From Litoditis marina (Eukaryota > Nematoda > Chromadorea > Rhabditida > Rhabditidae): a stretch of DNA of 64,000 bases. Within the stretch, counting starts at the first letter, position 1. The number at the start of each line of letters is the position of its first letter. A model generated the notes under the pieces. That model was not told where the DNA came from and searched no databases. It worked only from the letters and a program-made list of their open reading frames with translations. Location of the stretch: assembly GCA_964036275.1 (NCBI GenBank), contig OZ038436.1:16643904-16707903 (forward strand), in the 5' to 3' direction. Position numbers and translations under genes: made by a program. This document shows positions 27,501-39,351 of the stretch, piece by piece.

Positions 27501-30500
27501 AAGTACGTGAAATCGGAAGCAGTATCAAGTCATGTCTACACCTTGCTTTCAAGGTTTTAAGTTTTGGATGGGTGTTTTCCGTTCAAACAAGGCGTAGGTT
27601 GTGTTCGAGCATACAGCTTGGTGGTTTGTAAAATGCAGTGAGTAGGTGTCCTTATATTAAAGTTTGCGCTTGTATGTTAAGCGATTACTTACCATCTTTA
27701 TTTTACAACCTGCCTTTTCAGGGCCATGTTTGAAATGGTGTTGAGGAAGGGATGGGCTCAGGCCACCAATGCATTTCTCACCATGTCAAAGTGTATTGAG
27801 AAGAAAATCTGGCCTAATCAGAGCAGTTTGAGGTGAGTGTTGGTGATTTAAGTGTTTGAACAAATAAGAATCTACAATTTGTTTTAGTATTTATGTTTGA
27901 TTCGTTTCTTATAGACAGCTGACTGAATTCTTGCCGATCGGAATCATCGAGAAGATTGAACGGCGCAAGCTCACGGAAACTCAACTGCTCGACCTCACAG
28001 CTAGGGAAATTGGTAAGCGTGTCTAGTTTTTATAAATAAATAATAACATATACAAGTGTTTATGTATCTGTTTCTATAATAATTACTTTTACCCAACATT
28101 ACCCAACTGGCGTAAACATCACCTGCTAGAGATCTAGAGATATGTGTGTTTCATGTTATACGGTGGTCTAACAAATGGCGAAAGGAAAAACGGAAACTGC
28201 ACATAATCGTTTCAGCTGTAAGCGCAGTGTGCAGTTCATTTGGTTCTAGGACACATGTTCAGTTGCGATGGAAACAAAGTCTACGATTGTCTGCGAATGT
28301 TGCCGCGTGTGGAGGTGGAAGCTAGTCTGAAGCCGATTACGTAGTAAGTTGGGGGGAATAGCGCCCGAACCGGCTCTCACTCAACCAATAACAAACCGAT
28401 TATTCTTGAATCAGGTGGTTTTTCTAGAAACCAACCAAATTATCTCGGTCGGTTCGAGTACAGAACTGGTTCGGTTTTTCCGGTTCTGGGCTAATCGTGT
28501 TCAGTTTTGAGTTCGAAAGTCGTTCTCCAAACAAGAAGGGTGAATAATAATGTTGAACTGGAAACTCTGATCAATACCACTCGATACTGTATTGCAAAGC
28601 AAAACCTCAAAACTTCTATTTATCGATAATTTATCAATGTTTGAAGTTTTACGTTTGCAGCACTATCATCCAAGTGGATGCGATGGTGAGTGCGAGTTTC
28701 ATCTGGAACGACAAGTTGTTGGGGAAGAGCGGGGCGCAGTCCTTCTGGCTCATGCTGGAGAACATCAACGAGAATCTCATCATCCATCAGGAGAAGATAG
28801 CCATCAACAAGAATAAGGTCGGCAAGATACACTCATGTGACACTAGACTAAGACTTCTAAGGCCAGTACCCCCTAGATAAGGAATAGGACCCACGGCCCT
28901 CTTCTCCGTACCGATTACTCTAATAGTTTGACTTATCAACAAGAATAAGGTCAGTGGTCAGCACAGAGGTATGTCGATTGATAATTTATTCAGTTGCATG
29001 CAAGCATGTGAAACCCATAACCCATTATGGAAACAGAGAAGAAAATGAGAGTCAACAAGGTTTGGGCAAGATCGTGGAGGTCCCTGTTAAGGCTGATTTA
29101 TGGCCAGTCGGCTCATGGGACGTTTCCCACCTGTATTCGCCTAGTATATACGAAATGGGGTAAGGGGTGGTGTTAGTAGTTGAGTATTGTTGGAATGGAA
29201 CATGGTGCATGCTATGTGTAATACTCCAGTCACATAGTCACAGACAGTAAATTTCGTTGTTCTCTATTCTAGATTTTTTTCTTTTCCATAATTTCCTTTT
29301 CCTCTTTTTCTGACGGAATTCATTCATGGTATACAATTACTAGGGAGAAATGAGAATATTCTGTTCAACCCTTTACTCTTTTCAAGGTTATCGCTCGTGA
29401 GCCGCAGCACATTCTGTTCACGATCCCGATCAGAGACCACCAGCTGATGAATAATTTCCAACTGAGAATCTGCAGTGACTACTACTTGACGGAGGACACA
29501 GTGGTCCCACTCTCCATGCACAACTGCATTCTGCCCAAGTCATTCAAGGCCAACACCGGTAAGTTTTAGGATTGTTAATCGATTTCAAAATTGCGAGTTT
29601 TTGACATTTGGGAAATTTCGAGTTTTTGAGTTTGGCGAAAAATCGAATTTCGAGTCGAGTTTCGAGTTCGACTTTAACAACCCTAATATGTTATCAGAGA
29701 TTATTCGACTCGTTTTTCTCTAACATACTCGTTCTTTATTTTCAATGTAGCAAGAATGACAATTCACCAGCAAACGTGAGACACTGTCCAAATCATATCT
29801 TCCATCCTATTTCGCGTGACTGAGCATCGATCACCTAACCGAACTACCGTAGTGTTAACTGGGCTTAGGGTACAGCAAAGTACAGCAAACTCATCCCAAC
29901 ATTGCCTACCAGAGAAGAGTATCAGGTACCAGCCTAACCTGTGATAATGTTCTATGCACCATCGATGTTGGATGTTCCGTAGTATCACAGAGAAAAATAT
30001 CCATAGTTGTCTCCTTGTATACTAATTTTTGTTGCAGATCTGCTCACCTTGGATCCGCTTCCCATCAAAACCTTACGCAATCCGAAGTTTGAATCAATAT
30101 ACAGCTTCGGTTTCTTCAATCCCATTCAGACGCAGGTATAGTTTTTTCAGGTGTTGCAAAAGTTCCTCTCTATCGTTACTGCAAGCCCTATTTAACATTC
30201 ATTGTAATAGCTTATCTTAATGACGAAAAACGAGCCGCTTTTGGTGATATTTTCTGTGAAAAGGAGTTGTGCCCATACCGTGAAAGTGTCATCCGCTCAG
30301 GATTGACACATTTCATAAAAGAGTTCTCATTTTTCTTCTTAACAATAATAATTAAAAGCTGCAAATAATATGTCTAATCATCAGGATTAGCTTATATTCT
30401 ATGATCTCCAGGTATTCCACTGTCTCTACAAGACAGACGAGAGTACGTTGATAGGAGCGCCGACTGGTTCCGGAAAAACACTCTGCGCTGAGCTGGCAAT

Positions 30501-33500
30501 GTTTCGGCTGCTACAAGATCATCCCGGCAAGAAGGTCAGTCGCATGCACTTACCAGCAGGGTGTCACTATTGTACAAAATCGAACCAGTACGTGTGAAAG
30601 TTTGCAATTTTGCATTGAACTACAGACATTTTCTCCATGGGAATTTTTTCTGGCTGTTTGGACAACTTTACTAAAACATGGCCGCACGTGATTTCTGCGT
30701 TTTTGCGAATCCTATTAAACATGTGCTACATGGCAGTAGAATCTGATACGTATCATTCGGTACAAACGTACCACTGAGGTGGGTCCTTATTGAATATTGT
30801 GATTATCGTGTCATGTACTTGTTCGAGTAATTCACGAAAAGTCGATCCAAGTCTCGGAACTCTGTTGAAACAGTTTGTTTCCGGTTGTAGGAAGTTACTA
30901 ACTCGCTAATCATCGTTTTAATGAAGCGTAAAACCAAGATTTGTATATTAATATTAATTTTCAGTGTGTCTACATTGCTCCCATGAAGGCGCTTGTCCGT
31001 GAGCGAGTTGCAGATTGGAACAAGAAGTTTGGTGGCATTGGATACAAGTCAGTTGTCCTTCTAACTTCTAACAGTTTACTTGCGGGTTGAGCGCCATAGT
31101 TTCTTCAAATGAGAAATAGTGCAATTTTAGAAGGTTACATTTGCTGACAGTGGTTCTTTTGTATTTCTATTATAGTTGTTTGTTGCAGGGTGGTAGAGGT
31201 GTCAGGTGACTACACTCCCGACAGCGCTGCACTGAAAGCCTCATCCATTCTGATTACTACCCCCGAGAAGTGGGATGGAATTACAAGGTATATTTTTATA
31301 TACCGTGCCGTGATAACTATCCAGTCGTTTTACGGTGCATTTAATTTGCTAGGCGACAAATGAAGTTTTTAACTCTAATAATTTGTCCGCTGAGACGAAT
31401 ATGAGTGATCTTTTCGAAATCGTTTTTTTTTGGTTTTCACTTAACCATTTTGTAATATTAGCAATGTCGATTCATATTTTTTTTACAGAAGTTGGGCTAC
31501 GCGTGAATACGTGCGTGACGTTGGACTTATCATTGTTGATGAGATTCATCTACTCGGAGTAGATAGAGGAGCGGTTTTGGAAGCAATTGTCACCAGGTAT
31601 GGTAGTTCAAGGATACCTCGAGAAAGATTGGATAAGTTATCCGAGGTTCAAAATTTGTAAAAATCGTTGAGCAGATTAGGCTGTAGTTTTTTTGATTTGT
31701 ATTGATTGACGGTCATGTAGTAAGTATACTTGTCACGGTAGAATAGAGAAAAAAGGTTTTATACTTGACTTTCCACCAAGGGAGATGTGGCATTCCACTT
31801 ATATGAGATATCGTAGTGCACATCTCTTAGGGTTATCAATCAAGTTTTAGTTTGTTTTTTCGAGTCCAAATGTAACAACAGCAACAACAACATCAGCCGT
31901 ACCCTTTTCATTGTTGATTCCAGGCTGAAGCTGATCACGCGTCGTTCGTGTGTGCGCGAGTCGGCCGCCCGTCTGGTCGGTCTGTCCACGGCACTGGCCA
32001 ACGCCGGTGATGTGGCCGAATGGCTGGGGATACGCGATGTGGGTCATAGTCATTGTCATTGCTACGTGCACTCACACATTAAGAAGTCACCACTTGTTTG
32101 ACCGAATTAATACCTCATGTCGAAACGTACTTCATTTTTAGTCTGTTCTATCTGAGTCAGAGGTTGTGTTAGACCGTTGTGGACAGCGTACGGTCAATTT
32201 GGCGAGCGGCCCGCTAGTCTGCCAATTTTTGATCTACACATATACACTCTCCCATGCTGGAAAATAATCGAAAACGGCTCGCCCCGCATCGCTCAATCAA
32301 TTGAACTTGAACCTTTTGATGTCCTTCTCGGGGAGATGGAGCATGGAGACTATATATTGTTCACCTGGTTCTTTTGTGCAGGCTGGTCTGTTCAATTTCC
32401 GTCCCTCGGTGCGCCCTGTCCCCATCAATGTGCACATCCAGGGATTCCCCGGACAACACTATTGTCCCCGAATGGCCCTCATGAACAAACCCGCCTTCAA
32501 ATGTGAGGTTTCATTAATTTAATGGTTTTTTTTTCAAACTGTCAGTACTCTGAGTCGCCTCTGCATTTGACGAAAAAGTAATTTGTCAGGAAAATTGAAA
32601 TAATTCTATCTATCATTTCTATCTGTGCTTCTTTCTTCTTCATTTGCAATTTAGTTCTTCTTCAGCCATCATGACGTATTCTCCCCTGAAGCCTGTGCTG
32701 GTGTTCGTGGCCTCCCGCCGACAGACCCGTCTCACTGCGACCGCCTTCATCTCTCATCTGGTATCTGAGGCTGACCCCCGACAATGGCTACACATGGATA
32801 TGGCTGAGGTGAGAATACACAGATTCCGGGTAAAATCGGGTATATTATGGTTGTTTATGGTACTACGGGTCCTTCTCAAGCTAATCTCGGCAAGGGTTGG
32901 AGGCAGTTGTCCCGAGTGTTCTCCTCTTACATACAGCATGGTTGAGAGAAATCAATAGCGGAATTCTATGAAGTATATACCAAAGTGGTGTTGCGTAAAA
33001 TATTAGGAGCTAGACAAAACATCAATGAGCGAGAGAAGCCCACGTAGATAATGTGTCTCATGTTGCAGTTAGAAGATCTGATGCAGTCGGTTTCTGATGA
33101 GAATCTGAAGCTGACGCTTCCCTTCGGAATTGGAATGCATCATGCTGGTTTATCCACTCACGAACGAGCGATTGTGGAGCAGGTCAGCTAGTCTAGTATT
33201 ATTCTGGAGTATTTTTCTTCCCCAGATCTTGACCTATCTGAAGACATTATGCGGATTCGGCGGATTTCATATGTTGTGATGATGTGGTGTAGTTTTTCAC
33301 AGTCTTAGTAAATGTAGATAGGAAATAGGTTGAGCATCAAGTATGTCGGTAGTTGATCTATTCTGAGTCAAACGTTTCTCTAAACTTGAAATGTGGAACA
33401 ATGTTGCAATACTATTCATTGTTCGAATGAGAACTGACAAGTTAATCAGTTATCTATCGAGCAGTGATTCTGTATAGTTGTTTGTTTCCCATCTAATCTT

Positions 33501-36500
33501 TGGGTTCAGATTGTCTGGATTGGTAACGATTTGAAGTGATCTAGTAAATCTTGATTCTTCAGTTGTTCCTGGAGAAGAAGATTCAAGTGTTGATCGCGAC
33601 AGCCACCCTGGCCTGGGGAATCAACATGCCGGCCCACCTGGTCATTGTGAAGGGAACCGAGTTCTTTGACGGAAAGACGTGCAAATATGTGGATTTCCCA
33701 GTCACGGGTAGGTATTTGAAATTAGAACACAAAATGTAAGTTTATTCTCAGTTAGAACACAAAATGCAAGCTGATTCTAGATTATAACACAAAGTGCAAG
33801 TTTATTCTAAATTAGAACACAAGATGTAAGTTTATTTCTAAATTAGAACATAAGATGCAAGTTTATCACGGGAAGCTAAATAAGCTTCCCGTGTCTCTGG
33901 ACCCTCCTTACCCAGCACACTATTTCGTGCTCTACATCTCTGAGTGTTGGTGAAAACGGCCACTGATTTTCGATTTCAATATAAAAATTGGTATAGCTGG
34001 TGCTTGCGACCTCTCTTTTTTATTGTACCAGGTGCTGAATTTCATTGTAGCAGGGCAATTCGCAGCCTATCACGTGACCTCTTGTTTAAAGTAGGACGAT
34101 TATGTGGACCAATCCCGTTGAAATTGGTTCACCTAATTGTCCTTCTTTAAATAATTGTATGATTTTATGATGTTTATGTTCTTCTGAATTGATGATTGTA
34201 GATGTGCTGCAAATGATGGGCCGCGCAGGTCGACCGCAGTTCGATTCATCCGCTGTCGCTGTCATCTATGTACAGGATGTGAAGAAGAACTTCTACAAGA
34301 GATTCCTCTACGAACCGTTTCCTGTGGAATCTAGGTGAGTATTCAACCAGTAAATCTGTTTTTGAAAAGGGACCCCGTTTTCGATTCAAATATCTACATT
34401 TTGTTTTTTTAGTTTTTGTTTGAAAAAACTGAATTAGTTGAAATTTCGCAGAAATTAATTGTTTTTGTTCGAATCTTGGGGAGTGTGTAACACAATAAAG
34501 CACTGCGAGGGAAACTGAACGTACAAAACACAATACCATATGGGGTTTTGAAAGGGGAGTTCTAATTTCTCTGTTTTAGTTTGCTACCAGTACTGGCTAA
34601 TCATGTGAACGCGGAGATCAATGCTGGTACAATTACCAGCAAGCAGGGTGTCATGGAATATCTGGCAGGAACCTATCTATATCGGCGATTGTTCGCCAAT
34701 CCAAAGTGAGTTCACAGTTCACCTCTGACTCTCTGACAGCATACCTCGGCTGTTGGGTCTCTTAAGGAAAGATCATGTATTGTCTAGCTGGGATAATTTG
34801 ATTTATGAAATTCTAGTTTTTGTTATATCTCACTGAATACTTCAGAAGATCAAAATGCATAGTATCGACATTTTACCTCGTTTTAGACTATTGTACGTGG
34901 AAACTATTGATCACCTTAGATTCCTCAGAACATCAAAATACATGGTATTGTTTTTTGCGTGTTGAGTGACTACTGTACGCATGTAGTCTATGATGTTTGA
35001 TCTTTACGAGTATGTTAATTTCCCTCTTTCAGCTACTACGGTTTGGAGGATCCGTCACCCGAGTCTCTGATACAGTTCCTGGTTGGTGTGGTGGACAAGT
35101 CGATTGAACAACTCCTTCTGTCCGGTTGTGTTGTCATTGACGAGGTTAGTGTTGAATAAATGAGGATAAGCACTGGGAGGAAAGAAAAGAGGGAGAAGAT
35201 AGTCAGTTGTCCTCTTTCCTATTGTTTTCATCAGTTGACAATGGGGAAACTTTACATCAGCATGTGGAAAGGAATCAAACGTGTGCATCAGCGCCATTTT
35301 GAGAAATTTCGGTGGCGAATAGTGAGGCCCACTTTTCACAGCAGGTTCAATAAAACACCACTTTTTGCTATCATAAGTTCATAGTTGAAAGTAAATATAA
35401 ATGTAGGGGGAGGGGTCAGCTATTGACAGATGAGTTGGAGAGAGAGAGAGAGCAAGAGAGGGAGAGAGAGTGTGGAGGTGAGGAATTTATCTGTCTGTAT
35501 TGTTTCAGGAAGAGGGTATTATTCGCGCATCCCCGTATGGCCGACTGGCCGCTATTTATTATCTGCAGCACGAGACGATGCGATTCCTGCTAGCTAATCT
35601 CTCAGCCACAAATACGATTGAGGACATGCTGAGGATACTGTCGGTACGTTCTTGGAGCATTGTTGACTAACATTTAAAGTTTAATTCAAAGGCTTTTTTT
35701 CTCTTTTCAATGCAAAATCATTTTATCGTATTGTGTTCATTTGGAAGATTTTGAGAGAACTTCAAGCCCAATATCTCGAAAACTAACTATTTCAGCACGT
35801 TCCCGAGTATTCCGAGATTCCTGTTCGTCACAATGAAGATGTAGTCAACACGTGAGTTAACGGTTTCTAAGTATATTATATCGAGGCCCCACTACATTTT
35901 TTTAATATTTCAAACAGTGTGTTCAAATAAACCCTCTGTTTGAGCTATAGCGGGACAATTCAGATTTGAGCTCATTTTCTTATTCCGAATGTTGGTCTCT
36001 TTTCAGACGACAAAAGTTCATGTCACTTAGGTTCGTAAAGTTGTGGAGGTTGTAAACTATGTTTGTAATTGTTCTCTTATTGTTTGTGAAGGCAATTACA
36101 ACGTCGTCTGCGCATCCGTTTCCCAACCAACGTGATGGATTCATCCAACACCAAGGCTCATCTGCTGTTCCAGGTAAACAATCAATCTCTTTCATATTAA
36201 GAGTGCAATCAACTTAAAGTCTACGGCGGCGCCAATGCAAGGTTTACTTGAGTGAAAGAAGACGACAGAATTTGTCTTCAAAAATCTACCCATTCTCTTC
36301 CTCTATACAGCAACCAAAAGTTTTACGTTGCAAGGTATTACGACGATACCGTTCCGGGCAACTGAGCATAAGATTGCGTTCGTTGTACTTTTTAATTTTC
36401 ACGTTGTTTGTTTTCTATAAATGTGATGACAATGACGGTTTTGGATGAACTCAATTTCAGGCTCAATTCGCGCGACTCGATATTCCCACTGATTATCGCA

Positions 36501-39054
36501 CAGATCAGAAGAGTGTGTTGGATCAATGTATTCGAATTTTGCAGGTGAACTATATTATAATTAAATATATTTATTATACATTATACAATACAGCGAAAAT
36601 CGAACAACATCAGTCATGTTTCCAGTTTTGCTGCAAGTTTCATGTATGAAGTGAAGTATCAACATCAGAAAAAAGAACCATTTAGTTTGTAGTGTCAATA
36701 ATAACAGAAACGTGTCAATCTGTGTAGTTCTAATTCTGCCAACAGATTGAAAACAGTTAATATTCAATTTGTAAATTTTGAGGGTCAAAAGTGAAAATCC
36801 GAATGTATGGCTTCAAAAGGTCGGAAAACTTTTCTACTGTTGAAATTCGATTTTCTTCAAAACAGAAAACTCGACGAAATGTTGAACTCGATTAAAAGAG
36901 GACAGAATGGAAAGCTAGTTTGGGTACCCCGGGGTACCTAAACGTACCGGTGGGCGCGCCAAAACAGACTAAAACATGTGAACCGTATGCGAATTAGGTT
37001 TGTTAGTTTGAGTAAAACAAGGTATGTATCAGTTCCTATTGAGCAGCTCTCTCGATTAAACCTTACTTTCTGTCCCCCTTTAACAACCCTATTCATTTAT
37101 AGGCGATGCGCGACATTTGTGTGTTGAATGGTTGGATGAGTTCCGCCCTTCTGGTGACTACCCTCCAGCAGATGTGTACTACCGGTAGGTGGCACGATGA
37201 CCACCCCCTACTGGCACTGCCCCATATCAAGGAGAGCGAGGCCGAGCGAATCGGGTTGGTTTCTGACATATGCGAAATAGTTCCAAATCGGGGCGAAAGT
37301 AGTGAGCATGAGCAACAAAAATGAGCATAGAAATGCTTGTTTCTCTGCCCAGAATCTTCAACATTACTCCAAAAAGTGACTATGCCTCGATTAAAATCGG
37401 GCAAAAGTGAGCATCGGCTAATATCAAAACAAGGGGGTATTTCACGAATGGTTCTTGTAATTAGTTGTTTATGTTTCTCAAATTTAACGTGGCCACGTCT
37501 TCTATTGATTTATTTTTGATCGTGTCTTTGCTTTTTGTTCTTTCAAGATCCGTTTTTCAGTGTGGAAGCGACTGTTCCACTTCTTCAAGACAAGTTTGGC
37601 TTGGAGAATTCGTCTGGAACCCAAGAAGTGCAGAAGAGGGCCAAAAAGTTGTTCAGCGAGAAGACGACTCTTGAGGATGGCGAGATCTCAGAGGTACTGC
37701 GATGTTACCAGGAAATTATATAGCCATCTCAGACTCGTGCGACGCAACTAACAACTGTTTTCATTAGAAGTTTCGTTTTCCTCTCTCTTAACTACAAACT
37801 ATCCATACGGTCTGTACCACACACTTATTACAGTAAGATATTGAACCTTTCATGTATCATGTAGTTATCTTTAAAATTTTCAGACCTGGTTACTACAATT
37901 TCGAAAATTTGATTATCAGAGAAACTCCTTCGAGCAATCGTCCGCATACTGTAAGAGACTGCGTCTCATGTTCTTTCTACAGGTGACCCGAGCTCTCTGT
38001 CAATGGCCCATTCTTCTGGTTCGAACAATTCGATTGAGTTGTGATTCGAAGGAGATTCTCGTCCCAACGGAAGACTGCTCGCAGAAGCGGGTCACCTGGA
38101 TTTCTCTGCGACGTAACACTGCGTACAAGCTCAAGTTGGATATGGAAACATTGGGACCGAATAGGGTACGTTTTTGATCCTAGACTTATCTGTTGTTGTA
38201 CTTTAAAAAAATAGGTGTAAAAAGGACTTGAACGCCTGAAGATTAAAATGTTTTTTTCGAATTATCGGTTTAGAAAGGACTAACTATTTCCTTCATTACG
38301 TTGACTATGTCTATGTCTCATCTAAACATCGTAAAATATAGCTTTTATTCGAGAGAAATCATTTCAGTTCAATACGGAGGCGTATCTGCATCGATGGTCC
38401 AAACAGAAGTCAGCCGGCTGGATTGCTACTGTAAGTTGGACCAGCTCTAGTTCGATCTTTTTACCGGTTGGCTCAATCCCGCTGTGTTTGTAGTTTGATC
38501 CCTTTCCTTTCCGGTCGAAATTCATATATAATGGCATGGGTCGAGATCAAACTACAACGAAGATTTGTTCACTCGATATAGTTGAATGAATGAAGATCAT
38601 GCACGTTTCTTCTCGTGTCTCATCAGAGTAAAATATGGTTGGGTGTAAACAGAACGCAGTTTGTCAAGTAGGATGCAATAATTTATCTTATTTCCGCTAC
38701 CGCTGATTGAATTATACATACTTACATAAGTGATGTCAACATACCTTATAATTTTCTGTTATTCCAGGTGGGCGAGAAGGATTGTGATCACCTGTTGTCA
38801 TTAGCACACATTCCCGCTGTCGGTGCAAAAAGGATAGGAAGAGTCGAGTTTCGCACGCCCGACAAAAGGTACTTACTTTATTTTTCTTTCAAATTTCACT
38901 TGAAAAAACTACAGACGGACGAAAGTGTAGTTGAAAACTTGAAATAGTTGATTTCGAAAATTTCAGTGGTCGATGTATCATCTCTGTGGTTATCTCTTCC
39001 GACTGCTACCTAGGAATTGACCAGGAATATTCGATTCATGCCGACTTGAATTAG
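10784..39054 (+). CDS. ASCC3: ASCC3, activating signal cointegrator 1 complex subunit 3 (Ski2-like helicase), complete, 60 exons
   Basis: The spliced product is 2,243 residues, close to the roughly 2,200 usual for the family. It carries two complete Ski2-like helicase cassettes, each followed by a Sec63-type region. I traced all 60 exons by hand; every junction is GT-AG and every codon phase agrees, so no frameshift or stop breaks the frame. In known systems ASCC3 is the 3'-5' helicase of the ASC-1 complex: it unwinds DNA for ALKBH3 repair of alkylation damage and dissociates collided ribosomes. The start is the ATG at 10784, 27 nt after a polypyrimidine-AG acceptor at 10756. Exon 1 ends in phase 1 and joins exon 2 in frame. 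The stop is TAG at 39052-39054. The conserved motifs match ASCC3 better than its paralogue SNRNP200/Brr2, particularly the N-terminal region and the STALAN motif III of cassette 2. Exon coordinates are given in the five block entries below. Introns are about 80-3,300 bp and several carry transposons. Confidence 0.96.
14383..16953 (-). CDS. Nested antisense gene in ASCC3 intron 9: secreted or membrane Cys-rich protein, unidentified
   Basis: Six candidate exons on the minus strand, 5' to 3': 16844-16953, 16262-16357, 15860-15978, 15688-15755, 15060-15102, 14383-14499. Exon 1 starts with an ATG 13 nt after an acceptor-like TTTCTAG and encodes a clear signal peptide ([19 protein letters not shown]). 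Exons 1-3 join in phase through a charged segment ([18 protein letters not shown]). Exons 4-6 join in phase and end in a hydrophobic segment ([17 protein letters not shown]) a few residues before the TGA. The protein would be about 184 aa with about a dozen cysteines: an exported type I membrane or tail-linked protein. Donors are mostly strong (GTGAGT, GTACGT, GTATGC). The join from exon 3 to exon 4 is off by one base in phase, so a boundary there is wrong, an exon is missing, or the gene is damaged. I recognise no family. Confidence 0.55.
18742..22478 (+). other. ASCC3: ASCC3 helicase cassette 1, exons 14-25 (residues 521-922)
   Basis: Exons: 18742-18856, 19103-19191, 19326-19466, 19742-19840, 20026-20091, 20444-20592, 20905-21013, 21281-21349, 21571-21636, 21895-22020, 22154-22219, 22367-22478. 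All SF2 helicase motifs are visible. Walker A is APTGAGKTN, split by intron 14 at the invariant Gly. Motif Ia is [10 protein letters not shown], followed by LTGDTQ and TPEKWD. The DEVH box is at residues 667-670 and is split between DE and VH by intron 17. Motif III is SATLPN, motif IV starts VFVHARN, motif V is [14 protein letters not shown] and motif VI is [11 protein letters not shown] near residue 907. No catalytic residue is missing, so this cassette should bind and hydrolyse ATP. Confidence 0.96.
22670..22850. repeat. Dispersed AAAAGTGAGCAT repeat, inverse copy (ASCC3 intron 25)
   Basis: TACCCCCTTATTCTGATATT, then GATGCTCACTTTTGCCCGAT, then two more TGCTCACTTTT units. Confidence 0.6.
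25610..26250. repeat. Tandem array, about 130-bp period, 5 copies (ASCC3 intron 31)
   Basis: ATTCTGGAGACCAGATGACGTC-like starts recur at about 25617, 25747, 25877, 26007 and 26131. Units contain TTGACGTCACATATATTTTC. Divergence increases to the right. Confidence 0.8.
26306..27016. mobile_element. 710-bp inverted repeat (ASCC3 intron 31)
   Basis: Two arms of about 285 bp, nearly identical in inverse orientation (ATTCATGAAAAAGTGGGGGC at the left end, its complement at the right end), around a spacer of about 140 bp. Each arm holds two tandem copies of a TAACTGTTCATTACAAACAT unit. It encodes nothing. Likely a foldback transposon. Confidence 0.8.
27352..27477. mobile_element. hAT-like MITE with TAGGGTTGTTAA ends and 8-bp TSD
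   Basis: TIR TAGGGTTGTTAA against TTAACAACCCTA, flanked by ATGTGTTT on both sides. The interior is a simple array of TCGAAAACTCGAAATTT-like units. It lies in ASCC3 intron 32, 17 bp after the donor. Related copies without clean duplications: 29567-29685, about 44384-44595 and about 46540-46592. Confidence 0.82.
29567..29685. mobile_element. Second TAGG(G/A)TTGTTAA hAT-like MITE
   Basis: Starts 8 bp into ASCC3 intron 37 and ends TTAACAACCCTA. The interior has the same TTTCGAGTT units as the copy at 27352 in opposite orientation. No matching target duplication seen. Confidence 0.65.
33719..33866. repeat. Minisatellite, about 35-bp unit (ASCC3 intron 47)
   Basis: Five imperfect units of TTAGAACACAAAATG(T/C)AAG plus TTTATTCTAAA. 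Confidence 0.75.
34085..34151. mobile_element. Short copy of the TTAAAGAAGGACGATTATG MITE
   Basis: 67 bp with arms TTTAAAGTAGGACGATTATG and the complement of TTTAAAGAAGGACAATTAGG, in ASCC3 intron 47. Confidence 0.65.
37265..37445. repeat. Dispersed AAAAGTGAGCAT repeat (ASCC3 intron 55)
   Basis: Shares GTGAGCAT, AATCGGGCAAAAGTGAGCAT and a GGGGGTATTT end with copies at 9290-9440, 22670-22850 (minus) and 49165-49290 (minus). Several hundred bp at most, no coding capacity; type of element unknown. Confidence 0.65.
38490..38555. mobile_element. 66-bp GTAGTTTGATC hairpin MITE (ASCC3 intron 58)
   Basis: Perfect ends GTAGTTTGATC / GATCAAACTAC, 66 bp. The TTTCCGGTCGA core is shared with 39785-39850. 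One of at least seven copies in the window. Confidence 0.75.
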
Positions 39055-39136
39055 GTTTATGTTGCATGCACCACAGATTTCTATAGGATTTTTCCATTGT
39101 GTTACAATTATACGGGATGGTATATTTATAGTTGTT

Positions 39137-39148
39137 TTTATTAATAAA
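39137..39148. promoter_or_regulatory. Palindromic poly(A) signal shared by ASCC3 and MTAP
   Basis: The 12-mer TTTATTAATAAA is a perfect palindrome carrying AATAAA on both strands. It lies 83 nt after the ASCC3 stop and 204 nt after the MTAP stop, in the 297-bp gap between these convergent genes. I saw no better AATAAA for either gene in the gap, so the two 3'UTRs should overlap. Confidence 0.6.
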
Positions 39149-39351
39149 TTGATTTCAACATGAACATTTGATCATCAAATTATACGAGATGAGGGATTAC
39201 CACATCGTGTGGTACCATGACGGCACTGCGGGCAGCTGCCTGAAACGGGTTAGGTCATTTTGAAACGGTCAAAATATGGAATTTTTTATATTAAGTTACA
39301 ACATCTATCGTCTCACGTGAGTGGAGTAAGTCACAATGTGATGTCTCATGT

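Larger units (their letters stand above)
22944..29558 (+). other. ASCC3: ASCC3 winged-helix and first Sec63-like region, exons 26-37 (residues 923-1378)
   Basis: Exons: 22944-23066, 23319-23431, 23890-23978, 24270-24394, 24588-24673, 24889-25002, 27249-27334, 27722-27832, 27915-28012, 28250-28343, 28661-28817, 29387-29558. Family landmarks read in order: [21 protein letters not shown], a winged helix with [13 protein letters not shown], then the Sec63-like segment with [18 protein letters not shown]. Intron 31 (25003-27248) is the second largest of the gene. It holds a 130-bp tandem array and a 710-bp inverted repeat. Intron 36 contains a second copy of the exon-36 donor junction, described under findings. 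Confidence 0.95.
30038..34334 (+). other. ASCC3: ASCC3 helicase cassette 2, exons 38-48 (residues 1379-1805)
   Basis: Exons: 30038-30135, 30412-30534, 30965-31047, 31189-31287, 31489-31596, 31924-32038, 32382-32502, 32666-32808, 33069-33182, 33563-33707, 34202-34334. Motifs: Walker [10 protein letters not shown] at residues 1426-1434, [20 protein letters not shown] at 1530-1533, STALAN in place of SATxxN as is usual for this cassette in ASCC3, [23 protein letters not shown] and [11 protein letters not shown]. In human ASCC3 the C-terminal cassette is the active helicase; the motifs here are intact, so the same is expected. The stretch [15 protein letters not shown] is nearly invariant in the family. 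Confidence 0.96.
34580..39054 (+). other. ASCC3: ASCC3 second Sec63-like region and C-terminus, exons 49-60 (residues 1806-2243)
   Basis: Exons: 34580-34705, 35033-35144, 35509-35643, 35796-35851, 36092-36173, 36461-36544, 37103-37254, 37561-37693, 37983-38165, 38368-38430, 38768-38868, 38967-39054. The block begins with LNAEI-type sequence ([16 protein letters not shown]), passes through a winged helix ([17 protein letters not shown]), then helical-bundle, HhH and FN3/C2-like parts ending [14 protein letters not shown], the usual C-terminal signature. Exon 56, between the helical bundle and the FN3-like part, is the most divergent. Confidence 0.93.
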
